From the NCBI RefSeq assembly GCF_030247185.1, contig NC_080572.1, positions 185,718,866 to 185,782,865 of the forward strand: 64,000 nt of DNA, read 5' to 3'. The stretch is from Malaya genurostris. Its lineage: Eukaryota > Arthropoda > Insecta > Diptera > Culicidae. Position 1 is the stretch's first letter, and each line of letters begins with the position of its first letter. Below are positions 33,520 to 43,400 of the stretch, in pieces. The translations under genes and the position numbers were made by a program. Under the pieces are notes generated by a model that made no database searches, was not told the origin of the DNA, and worked only from the letters and a program-made list of their open reading frames with translations.

Positions 33520-33632
33520 TGTTATGACTACATATCATTGGTTAACTGCTGCTGTAGCTGTTGCACTTTGCATTAGACTACCTAGAGAAAACGAACCTAC
33601 TACTAGAGTGTTTTATTGTTAAAGGCATAACA
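33520..33632 (+). repeat. 5' LTR of a Mag-like retrotransposon
   Basis: 113 bp beginning TGTTATG and ending CATAACA. It is followed two bases later by TTGGCGACGAGGATGG, a primer-binding-site-like stretch. Short LTRs fit the Mag lineage of Ty3/gypsy. No matching 3' LTR was found. Confidence 0.55.
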
Positions 33633-34105
33633 ATTTGGCGACGAGGATGGCCAAATAACAGAAAAAATAGTTCATAAAGTATGTTTCTGACGAAAACCAG
33701 TGTAAAACTCACGAAAAGAATTCTTAAATGAAGAAAAGTTTAATTTTCACTTCGATGAACGCCGGCTGTAAAAGCTAGGAAGTCGAACTAGAGTGCCTAT
33801 AACCAGAGTGACGACATCTCATCCGTAATGCTGGCAACAATTAAAAACATTCCATTAGCTTTACATTGAATTGACAGGTCGTTTGCTCGTTTGGAACTGG
33901 TAGCTGTCATTCCAAACGAACACCTGTCGCCACTCTGATTATAGTCACTCTAGTGTCGAACAGAATGAGGTGGTAAACCCGGTAAACCCATTGGAATCGA
34001 ACTAAACACAGAAAAAAACAGTTGCGAAAAAAACAATCATTGCAGAAGTGCGCGAAACAGACCATTCTGCCTGGAGAGTTTAAGTGAAATCATTGAAAAG
34101 TGAAA

Positions 34106-34956
34106 ATGGAGGTGAATTCGATGAAACCGTTTGACATCAGTGACATCTCGTCGATTGGCAACCGGTGGACCAAATGGAAGCGATCATTGGAACTGTTCAT
34201 GGAAGTAAACAATGTCGTTTTGCCAACGCGGTGCTTCACTATGCTGGTTCGGATGTTCAGGACATCTTTTACAGCCTTCCTGGACATGATGCTGATTTAC
34301 CGCCAGGTGTAAATGCCTACAATCATGCGGTTCGTTTATTGGATGCCTACTTTGCACCGTTAACATCCATTCCATATGAGCGCCATTTGTTCCGCCAAAT
34401 TCGTCAGCAAGAAAATGAAACGTTCGATAAATTTGTCTCTCGCTTACGTAAACAAGGTGGCATATGTGACTACGGGGCGTGTTTGGAGCTGCGCATAACT
34501 GAACAGATTTTTGACAATTGTTTTCTTAGAAGTCTCCGTGAATCTATTTTAAAAAAGAAGTTAGTTAGTTAGTTGTTTATTTTAGCCCGGTTTTAACCTA
34601 TCGGTCATTCACCGGGGGAAAAAAAGAAGTTGCAAACACTTAATAAGATTATCGAAGAAGCACGATTGTTAGAAACCCTAAACAAAAATCGTGAGACCGT
34701 CCAACAAACTCAAATTGACGTTAATCGAGTGAAGGAAGGAGAAAATAGCGGATCATGCTTTCGATGTGGCATGGCCGGGCATTTTGCAAGCAATCCGAAA
34801 TGTCATGCCAAGAACAAAATATGTGAGAGGTGTAAAATCGTCGGACATTTCAAAAATATGTGTCGTACTAAAGAAGCGAAATACAAGAAGAAGGAAAAAT
34901 CCAAGACGAAAATCAAGCAGTTGGACGAAACCGATTCTGAAGACGACGAAAACTAA
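34106..34956 (+). pseudogene. gag of the Mag-like element
   Basis: The frame starting at ATG 34106 shifts near 34210 into another open frame to 34557. It resumes after the 57-bp insert as 34632-34956, which carries two zinc knuckles of the CxxCxxxGHF type (CFRCGMAGHF; CERCKIVGHFKNMC). The second keeps the spacing CX2CX4HX4C. A basic tail and acidic end follow, then a stop. Broken by a frameshift and the insertion. Confidence 0.75.
34563..34619 (-). mobile_element. 57-bp LINE 3'-end insertion with 12-bp duplication
   Basis: AAAAAAGAAGTT at 34551-34562 is repeated at 34620-34631. The insert begins with AGTTAGTTAGTT, i.e. an ACTA-type microsatellite tail on the minus strand, followed by CCGGTGAATGACCGATAGG on that strand. 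Removing it rejoins the gag frame. Confidence 0.75.
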
Positions 34957-35039
34957 ACTGAAGTTGAAGACGGTCAATCATCGGATGAAAGCGAATGCAC
35001 ACATCAAGCAAATCAAGTGCAAACAATACGGAAACACAT

Positions 35040-36185
35040 CTTTGCAATCGATTCAGACAAAAGTGTGAAGATCAATTGTGGCGTAGGTGGGGTAAAGCTT
35101 TCGTGGATTGTGGACTCAGATGCAGGAGTGAATGTAATCAACGATGCAAGCTGGAAATTTTTGAAAAAAACACCAGTGCAAGGTTAGTTATGAGTCAACG
35201 GACGTACGGAAGAAACTTGTTGCATACATTGATCACAAATTGAAAGTGAAAGGCTTTTTCAAGGCAGATTTCTCGACAAAGTTTAAAACAATCCATGATG
35301 AAATATACGTAATCAAAGGAACTGGTAGCAACCTGCTGGGCAGAAAAACGGCCATGGAACTCGGAATTTTGGAGAATCGAAACCTGTGAGGCTGCTCGGA
35401 AAATCTAAAGATTTGGAGGTAAAGTTAAACATCAACAAAAAAGTACAGCCGGTTCATCAATCCTGTCAGCGTATCCCGATCCCATTACAGGGATTGATGG
35501 AAAATGATCTAAAGAACTTGCTGGACCAAGATGTCATCGAATTAGCTCCATCGAAGGTGTCACGGGTTTCTCCGCTCGTAGTTAGACCTAAAAACTGCGG
35601 AAAGGAAGTACGTATTTGTGTAGATATGAGATCGGCAAACAAAGCAATCATTCCTGATCGTCACCGCCTTCCTACTTTTAACGGAATAATGCTCAACGCG
35701 AAATGGAGCGCATTCTCAAAGGTTTGAAAGGAGTACGAAACTTTATTGACGATGTGCTGATTTACGGAAGAACGGTACAAGAACATGATCGTCATCTTGC
35801 AGCAGTTCGTCGTAGATTCGCGGAACACGGAATTGAGTTGAACGAGGAAAAGTGTCAGATTAGAAAGAAGAGTGTTACATTCATGGGTCACGAGCTATCT
35901 CCCGAAGGTATCTTACCGATGGAAGACAAACTCGGCGCTATTCGAAGTTTCCGGAAACCGGGCAATATATCGGAAATGCGTTCATTCCTGGGACTCGTTA
36001 CATATGTAGGAAAATTCATTCCCAACCTATCAGCCATAACTGCGCGACTACGACGAATGATCAAGAAAGGAACAAAATACGAATGGTCGACGGATAAAAC
36101 AAGGGCATTCGAAAAAGTAAAGGCAGCTATATCGGACCCCCAACATCTGGGGTATTACAACCCAAGCTTCGGAGACAGACAATGA
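35040..36185 (+). pseudogene. pol protease and reverse transcriptase remnant
   Basis: Protease-like segment near 35060-35185 has an active-site triplet Asp-Ser-Asp at 35113-35121 where retropepsins have Asp-Ser/Thr-Gly. RT resumes at 35386 (PLVVRPKNCGKEVRICVDMR) and again in another frame at 35703 with FIDDVLIYG and FLGLVTYVGKFIPNLS. The RT segment between 35690 and 35705 is deleted, and most of RNase H is missing. Confidence 0.75.
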
Positions 36186-36229
36186 AATTTTACATGTCAA
36201 GAGAGCACTGTATTCCGTGAGATGGACAC

Positions 36230-37097
36230 CAGAGTTATAGAAATACAAAGCTTTCAAAAACGAACTGAGCTGCATACGTGATGTTCTGTTGCGAGTAAAT
36301 AAAATCGTTCTTCCAGTAAAACTAAGAAGCAAAGTTATGGAATTGGGACATACTGGACATTCAGGATGTGGAAAAATGAAGCGAAGAATTCGTGCATCCC
36401 TCTGGTGGCCGGGTGTAGATTCGGAAGTTGAAAAATTCTGTAAATCATGTTTGGAGTGTCAAGCCGTAGGCAGAAATCCTGTTCCAGAACCACTTCACAT
36501 ACGAAATTTGCCATCCAAACCGTGGAGTTATCTGTGTGCAGATATTTTGGGTCCTTTGCCCTGTGGCAAAACTATTCTCGTGGTTATAGACTACTACAGT
36601 CGCTATCAAGTAGTTGAGGTCGTCACGAAAGTAACATCATCAGAACTCATCAAGCGGTTTCGCAGAATCTTTACTGAATTGGGACGACCGGATGTCTTGG
36701 TCACGGATAACGCAATTTATTTTAGCAGCACTGAATTCAAGGATTGTTTCGTAGATATGGGTGTCAAACTAACAAGGACCACACCCTATTGGCCGAGAGC
36801 AAACGGAGAGGTGGAAAGATAGATCTCTGTTAAAAATCTTACGGATCAGTAACATGAAACATACCAACTGGATGGACGATCTACAAGATTATCTATATAT
36901 GTATTCTGCTACACCACACAGGAGTTTTGCCAGCCGAGTTGATGTTTGGGAAACGGTTCAAGGACAAACTACTCGACGATGAAATTCGTGATCGCGAAAA
37001 ACTTGCAAAGCAGTATAGTAAGGATTATTAGGATGATAGAAATTCAGCTAAGGAATCGAACGTGGAGGTGGGTAGCAGTGTCCTGATGAAAAATATT
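36230..37097 (+). pseudogene. pol integrase remnant
   Basis: H-H-C-C zinc region (GHTGHSG...CKSCLECQ) near 36345-36465, then catalytic residues: Asp in CADILGP (~36540), Asp in VTDNAIYF (~36706), Glu in NGEVER (~36811). TAG at 36820-36822 ends the frame. Downstream segments (ELMFGKRFK-like, GSSVLMKN) continue in other frames to the MITE. Not functional. Confidence 0.75.
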
Positions 37098-37412
37098 GGC
37101 CCTTATTACCGGTGTCACTACACGGTGAAAACCAAGTGAAGTGACTGTGACCCTTATTATGGGTATCACTTCACTGTGGAAATCAAGTGAAGTTAATGTA
37201 GGTCCGAAAGTCGCTTCTGTGACAAAAGTAATTACTTGAATGAACTGGACGTCATTATGAACATCACGCCACCAACATTTTGTTGAAAAAATTAGTTTTT
37301 TCCACCACAGTGATCACTTCACTATGCGTGATACTGGTAATAGGTAAAATCAAGTGAAGTGACATGTAAGTGAAGTGAATGTGAAAGTGGATTGAGAACG
37401 GTAATAAGGGCC
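37098..37412. mobile_element. MITE with GGCCCTTATTACCG ends inside the Mag element
   Basis: 315 bp, inverted ends GGCCCTTATTACCG / CGGTAATAAGGGCC, ATT on both sides (37095-37097, 37413-37415). Excising it and one ATT restores the retrotransposon frame through MKNIIRENK. Sister to 22637-22937, inverted. Confidence 0.88.
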
Positions 37413-37439
37413 ATTATACGGGAAAACAAACTGACTTTG

Positions 37440-38830
37440 CAGATCAATAGCTTTGGGTCCATTAACTGAAACCACGCCATCATCTGCCAATTGTCTTAGT
37501 GTACACGCTTATTTGTGGCTACCCAAAATTGAGTCAAAAGCTACCCAATTACGCAAAAACTATACCTACCCAAAATTGAGTAGAATAGGTATTACGCAAT
37601 TTTGGGAAAATACGTTTTTCGCAAAATTTGAGTAGAAATTACTCGTTTTTGTTGACACTTGTAAGCGAGTGGAAATTACTCATTTTTTCATTGAAAATGG
37701 ATAGATTTTACGTCTCTATGATTTCTCAACAACTAAAAAGAAAATTAATAGTTTATAAATTTTCATTTAATTTCAGACGCAGTATTGTCTTCAAATTGTT
37801 TAGCTTCATGAAATAATTTCTGTTTTCACATAAGTAGTTCTTTTAATGACTCCTCAAGCACTCCGGCAATTTTATGCACCGTTTTGCGAGCTGTATGTTT
37901 TTTTCGTTTTGCAAATTACAATGTATATAACATCGTGAAGAATTTTCACTCGTGTTGGAATTTGTATGCCGAAGACGGAGAACGTTTTAAAATATATGTC
38001 TACAGCATTTCTGATAGAACTGTTTTTTAACAAACACCATCAACAATGACACAGTATGATCCAATTTTAAACGTTTCAGCATTGCAAACTAGATGCGGTA
38101 CTCTATTTGCAGATACCAAGTAATCAGTCAGGTTCTGAAAAATCATGTAATTGATTGAATAGCGCCTAGTGGATTGAGAATTTCGTCTCAATACCTGAGT
38201 CCATTGTATAACCGGAAAAAATAGTAGCTCCTCTGGAAAATTCCAGGTCTCCGATCTTGATTTGTTGATCCCTTTTTTAGACAAACTTGCAAAAATACAG
38301 AGAAATCCTCGCAGAACCTATCTCTACTTACCAACTATAGGCTCATACGACTCACTGTCCACTAGATCTCTGATTTTTTCCATTTTGAGCAACTTTAAAT
38401 CTTCAAAATTTCAAACATGAAAATGTCGGATGAAGCTAATTCTACTCAGTGAAAGTTTTATATTTTACTCATTTCTTGACAGCTGGTCACAGTACTCGAA
38501 AATGAGTACTTTTGAATCAGCCACTGAGTACCCACAAGTAAGCGTGTACATCGGGTTACTAGACAGCTCTCAATGTCATTCGCGTAAAAATGATAGAGGA
38601 GCGGACTGAGGCATGAGCCCTGCGGGAGACCCATGTAGCTAATTCTGAATGTTGCCAAATCGCCGTGTGAAAAATACAAGCATTTCTCTGATAAAAGGTT
38701 GTGCAAATAATTATTTATAATCGCTGGAAGTCCATGTTGGTGGAGCTTGGCTGAAAGAACATCAATGGAAACTGAATCAAATGCTCCTTTGATGTCTAAA
38801 ATACAGATGACATTTGTTGTAAACTAAGGG
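37440..38830 (-). pseudogene. Jockey-like LINE reverse transcriptase fragment, split
   Basis: Minus strand 38828-38549 encodes LDIKGAFDSVSIDVL, then ISYMGLPQGSCLSPLLYHFY and ESCLVTRC. After the 1043-bp element it resumes at 37501-37440 with TLRQLADDGVVSVNGPKA, containing the catalytic ADD. Truncated at both ends. Confidence 0.8.
37504..38546. mobile_element. 1.04-kb TA-flanked TIR element inside the LINE
   Basis: Left end CACGCTTATTTGTGG; right end (reverse complement) CACGCTTACTTGTGG. TA at 37502-37503 and 38547-38548. Excision restores the RT frame TRCTLRQLADD. No transposase frame inside; ACCCAAAATTGAGT motifs recur near the left end. Confidence 0.85.
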
Positions 38831-38871
38831 CATAAATCAAATAAACATAGATTTCCCAGTGTAATAGTAAG

Positions 38872-39423
38872 AGCAAATTCAGCAGCTGCAAGATTCATAT
38901 GAGTGGTCTATAATGTAAATGAAACTGAAACAAACATATCCCCAGCAATCCGTTTCAGTTTTATTTATTCGACCAGTTCTACTGTCAAATTTAAAACTGG
39001 TATACACTGCCGTTCTATTTTTTCTATATTTGAAACACAGATAAAACGCTGCTGGGGCTGCCAGTTTATTTTGTTATAATTTCTAGATTTAAATTTTAAA
39101 ACTGACATAAATTATGCATCTAGAACTAGAACACTCCTGAATATGCCCTAATGTAGTTGAGCAACCCGTGACACCAAAAGCACCGTCTGGTGGAGAATGG
39201 GTGCGTAAATGTTCCTAAAATAAACTGGCAGCCCCAGCAGCGTTTTATCTGTGTTTCAAATAAAGAACAAATAGAACGGCAATGTATACCAGTTTTAAAT
39301 TTGACAGTAGAACTGGTCGAATAAATAAAACTAAAACGGATTGCTGGGGATACGTTTGTTTCAGTTTCATTTACATTATAGACCACCCATATGATAATGG
39401 CAGCTGTTGAATTTGCTCTAAAT
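38872..39423. repeat. Large inverted repeat, ~200-bp arms
   Basis: Arms ~38872-39073 and ~39221-39423 are nearly identical in inverted orientation. Matching blocks include TGGTCTATAATGTAAATGAA, TATTCGACCAGTTCTACTGT and GCTGGGGCTGCCAG. The spacer is ~150 bp. A half copy lies at 21.15-21.39 kb. Confidence 0.8.
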
Positions 39424-39429
39424 CGAGTT

Positions 39430-39585
39430 GTACTCGCTCTTAGCAACGGGGTTGTGAGCAAACCCGATATAAGAATCAGGTTCGAAACGGACTCGATTGT
39501 CAGTTAAATAACGTTGAAACTAGGTTCGAAACTGGCTTCAAACAAACGGTTCGACAGTAGTTACTGTGGAAACTGGCATTAGCGA
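39430..39585 (+). repeat. Dispersed repeat shared with 26.94-27.09 kb
   Basis: Same block order as the earlier copy (TTAGCAACGGGG, AGGTTCGAAAC.GACTCGATT, AAACTAGGTTCGAAACTGG). It begins directly after the inverted repeat above. Confidence 0.6.
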
Positions 39586-39589
39586 ATGA

Positions 39590-40410
39590 CACAAAAATAT
39601 CCTACATTGAGAAATATCTGAGTTTTTAACGTTCAAAAATTGAAATTGACTATTTATAACGAATTGAGAACTGCCAATACTTTTCGTTCGGGGCATCAGT
39701 GAAGATATTGCGATTCGGTGCAAACATATGAAAGTATTTCGCAAGCAGAGTTAAAGTTTAAGAGTTCACACTGAGAAATGGAGTCATTCATCGGACCAAC
39801 GGTGGTACGTTCAACGCAGGACTTCAGTTGAACGTTTTTTTCTTACCGGGTTCCAATTGAATTGCTACGCTTTGACGAGTAGAAGACGCAGAAACAGGAT
39901 AAAAAATTTGTCGTTCTTAATTTCCAATCGAAAAAGATCGAAGGTCAAAATCGGCATACAGCTGTTGGTACGCACATTTCAAAACGTCAGTAAGCAGTGC
40001 ATCGTGCGTCTCATGTATCCTATCGAAACAAGAATGGAAAGGCAAAGTGCCGTAACTTCTCTCAAGAGTTGATTCAGCACAAAGTGTAGCGATAGAACAT
40101 GATTTTCTCTATTTTCTAAACACTGTCCAAAACAGACATGCGTTAGTGTTGGTGTGCACTCTCTCTCTCATCTTGCATAGATGAAAGCTCAACATCAACG
40201 ATATTAAACTGCAGTTCGGTGATACGTCGGTTCACTCTATCCGTTGCTACGGCAGAAGAGAGTTGGTGCGTTTTCTGGCGCATGGTTAGTGTGAAGTTCC
40301 TGTGAAGAGGTCAAGCAAGCATCGTTTCGAGTATTCTGCTGAACAGAGTAACATTTTTGTCGAATTCTGGTGACAGATAAAGCACTTTTCTTTTTCATTC
40401 GTTGGGCAAA
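39590..40410 (+). promoter_or_regulatory. Gabat: Upstream region of GABA-T
   Basis: Non-repetitive-looking DNA with a CTCTCTCTCTC stretch near 40160 and an initiator-like GCAGTT at 40211, about 200 bp upstream of the ATG. No TATA box is evident at the expected spacing. The transcription start cannot be fixed from sequence. Confidence 0.3.
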
Positions 40411-40480
40411 ATGTGGTTGAAGACACTGAGTTCGACGGCGGTGCGTTCAGAATTCCAAAGACAGAGCTCGCTTCCGAAAC
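40411..40480 (+). CDS. Gabat: GABA-T exon 1: start and transit peptide
   Basis: ATG at 40411 preceded by GGGCAAA (A at -3), giving MWLKTLSSTAVRSEFQRQ. Basic, hydroxylated and lacking acidic residues until Glu14, as expected for mitochondrial import. Donor GTAAGT at 40481. Confidence 0.9.
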
Positions 40481-43400
40481 GTAAGTATAACTTCTGGACC
40501 TCTTTTGAAAATGGTGTCGGGATCGATATCAGCTGAAATTTATGTTTTTTTTTCTCAGTATGTCGAACATTCGCCACACAGCTAGGTGAGCCCCAAGGTC
40601 CAACCGTTAAAACTGAAGTGCCTGGACCAAGATCGAAGGCTCTGCTAAAGGAATTAAATTCCCTACAGGTAAGTTCAATTAATCCGTCCGTTATCTTTGC
40701 ATCAAACAGTCTACTGTTTTAGATAGCAAAACTTACCAGCATGTTCATTGAAGTCTCCCCTTAAATAAGCTCTGATTGTTCGCTATATCAATTTACTTCA
40801 ATTGATTCAAATTGTACTTACAATTACTCCTCCATTCTTCGCCCGGGGTCTGAATCCGAATCACTTCATAAGTTGTGTGGCATCACGTATAAAATTTTCG
40901 TACACTTTTTATCATTCCCATTCCACACGAATTTTTTTGTTAAAAATAACTCTTATTAGGTGTGTCCGCTCGGCCAGGGGCACGTTCTTTCAACTTATCA
41001 GCAGACGTAGGCGAACATACACACCGTTCTTAGATGGTGTTGAATTTTTTCAAGGTTAATATCGTGCCAAAAAAATAAACTGTTTTGTTTTTCTTCTCTC
41101 CGTCGCCGGTTCGTAGAATGCTGGCTCCGTTCAATTGTTTGCCGACTACGACCGTTCCGTTGGAAACTACCTGCAAGATGTGGACGGAAATGTTCTGCTG
41201 GATATATACACGCAAATTTCGTCCATGCCACTGGGATACAATCACAAGGAATTGCTCAATGTGTTCAAGAATGAGCACAATTTAACGGGTGAGTATTGGA
41301 TAGTCTGCTGATTGGTTGTTTCATTCGGGGTATGTTTTTCGTTTGAGTCATTCAGATTGTTTATTGGATAAAAACATCTTAATTCACCTTATGGCTTAAG
41401 CAGTGTACCTAAAAAAATTATATTATTAAAAAAAATCTGAATATAGATAATCGTTGGTATAAGTTGATGGTGTAAATTTTACAACTATTACAGCTTCGCT
41501 TCCAGAACTGTAACGGTGCATCTATACTAAAATATAACTTATTGACGACAAACATATTCTACCATACAATTAAATTACACGGAACAATTGAGAGCTCAAA
41601 AATACAACGAATTGTATTCTAATATTTGAACGCTTTTTAATGGCCCTAAAAAGAATCATTTCACGGAACTTATCCGATGTTTGAGGCTTTAGACCACGCA
41701 GAAGGTCTAATTTTGCTTTTATTGGTGGAACGTCTTCAACACAACGTCCAATTTCGTCAAACAAACTGGTAGATTTTCGAACATGATTTACCTTCCATAC
41801 ACGTTCAGTTGAGCATTGGGACTGATATGTGCCAGACTACCTCAAACCCGTTATCGCGAAAATTTGAGCAAACTTTTAGAATTATTTAAGATTATTTCAC
41901 ACCAGGCGCATACACAAGGGGGGTTTTATGGGTTCAAACCCCCCCCGAAAAAAAAATTATAACCCATGGGAAACATTGTGATATAAATTGTACATGTGTT
42001 GATTTATCACCATGTTCTAACTGCCCACCCCCCCCCCCCCCCCCCCCGGAAATTTTCTCTGGCTACGCGCCTGTTTCACACTGTTGAAAACTTAATCATA
42101 AATTGTTGAAAATATTTCTGATGGCATGGAGAAAGAGTTATGTTGTTGCGTTTAGTGTAACTCGAGATATTCATGATTAAGTTCTACCCATTCTTCCACA
42201 GAACGAGTTTTGACAAGGCGCTTCATAGTAAAGTAGGACGTATATACGTAAAAAAACTGCTGGTGTGTTTAACATTTTAATGTGGAACACATCTTTATTT
42301 TCTATATAGGGGTGCAAATTAGAAACTCAAGGAAAAATACACGTAGAAATGTGGTCAGGTTTTAAACACTTACAGCACAGTATATTTTGTATCAATTGTT
42401 AATATTATTTCATCATTTGATAGGAAATATTTCTACGTTTCGATTTGAATGTATCAAGCCACGTATTTTCAATTGTAAATGATTGAAATTTTGACTAGTA
42501 GCCTGCAGTGTCCTATTTTGTCTTCTAAAAATCTCCGGCATATCGGATTTCCCTGCCATAGACGACGGTTTTGAAGGAGTAAGCGATATATCACAGGGAA
42601 AGCATCGCTCTGATTGGTCAATCGATGCAAAAGCGAAGCTGTTGGAAGCACGCGAATCTATAAATAGAAGCAAAATTATATCTAACGTTTCAGTCCTACG
42701 CGTAGCATGCTAGAGATAGGTTGTTGCTAGACAGCAAGACAAAAAGTGCCATAAAACGATTTGAAGCTTTAATTGGTATGCTCTGATCTTGTGTCAAGCA
42801 AGCTCGGATGAAATTCCATCTAATGTCGTTTTGCCTGAGAAATTGACATCTACCCCATGGTAAATTTTGAGTGCTTAAGATTATTTTCTAATTTATATAA
42901 GATGTACTCGATTGATAATGAAAAATAGTTGATCGCTTCAACCGAAATTGCAGAATGGTAGAGAAACTTAACGCTATAAAAATCACTTCTTGCATACAAA
43001 ACTTGAACACAAGCTTGGCGAAGAAAAGCTTTAATATCAAAATCGTATCGCAGGTATGTACAAAGATATAATTGCATACATTTGGGATATTGGTGTAATT
43101 TCGTCGGCTATAAAATAAACAATGTTCGGTGTTGGTTCCTAATCAAGATCAATCTAGGCAGACTCTCGTGCAATTGCGGATTCAAAAGTGTGACGATTGA
43201 TTGAACTTTTTGATTGTACATCATTAGAAATTTTGGTTGCATTGTTCCGCATCAATGGCTCGAACAACCCCATAGGGCTGATCCTTGTAGTTTTTTAAAC
43301 TAAATTCAAAATATTATTTCAATTCAACAGCAATCGTCTTGAATTTTTCTAATACCGTTTTCGTTTTAGAACCTACACGCGGGCGACTCTGACTCCGAGT

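Larger units (their letters stand above)
33633..37437 (+). mobile_element. Defective Mag-like Ty3/gypsy retrotransposon internal region
   Basis: Gag, protease, RT and integrase remnants occur in the normal order after a short LTR and primer-binding site. It is interrupted by a 57-bp retroposon piece in gag and a 315-bp MITE in the integrase tail, and ends at a LINE fragment near 37440 without a 3' LTR. 33650-34100 is non-coding leader. Confidence 0.75.
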
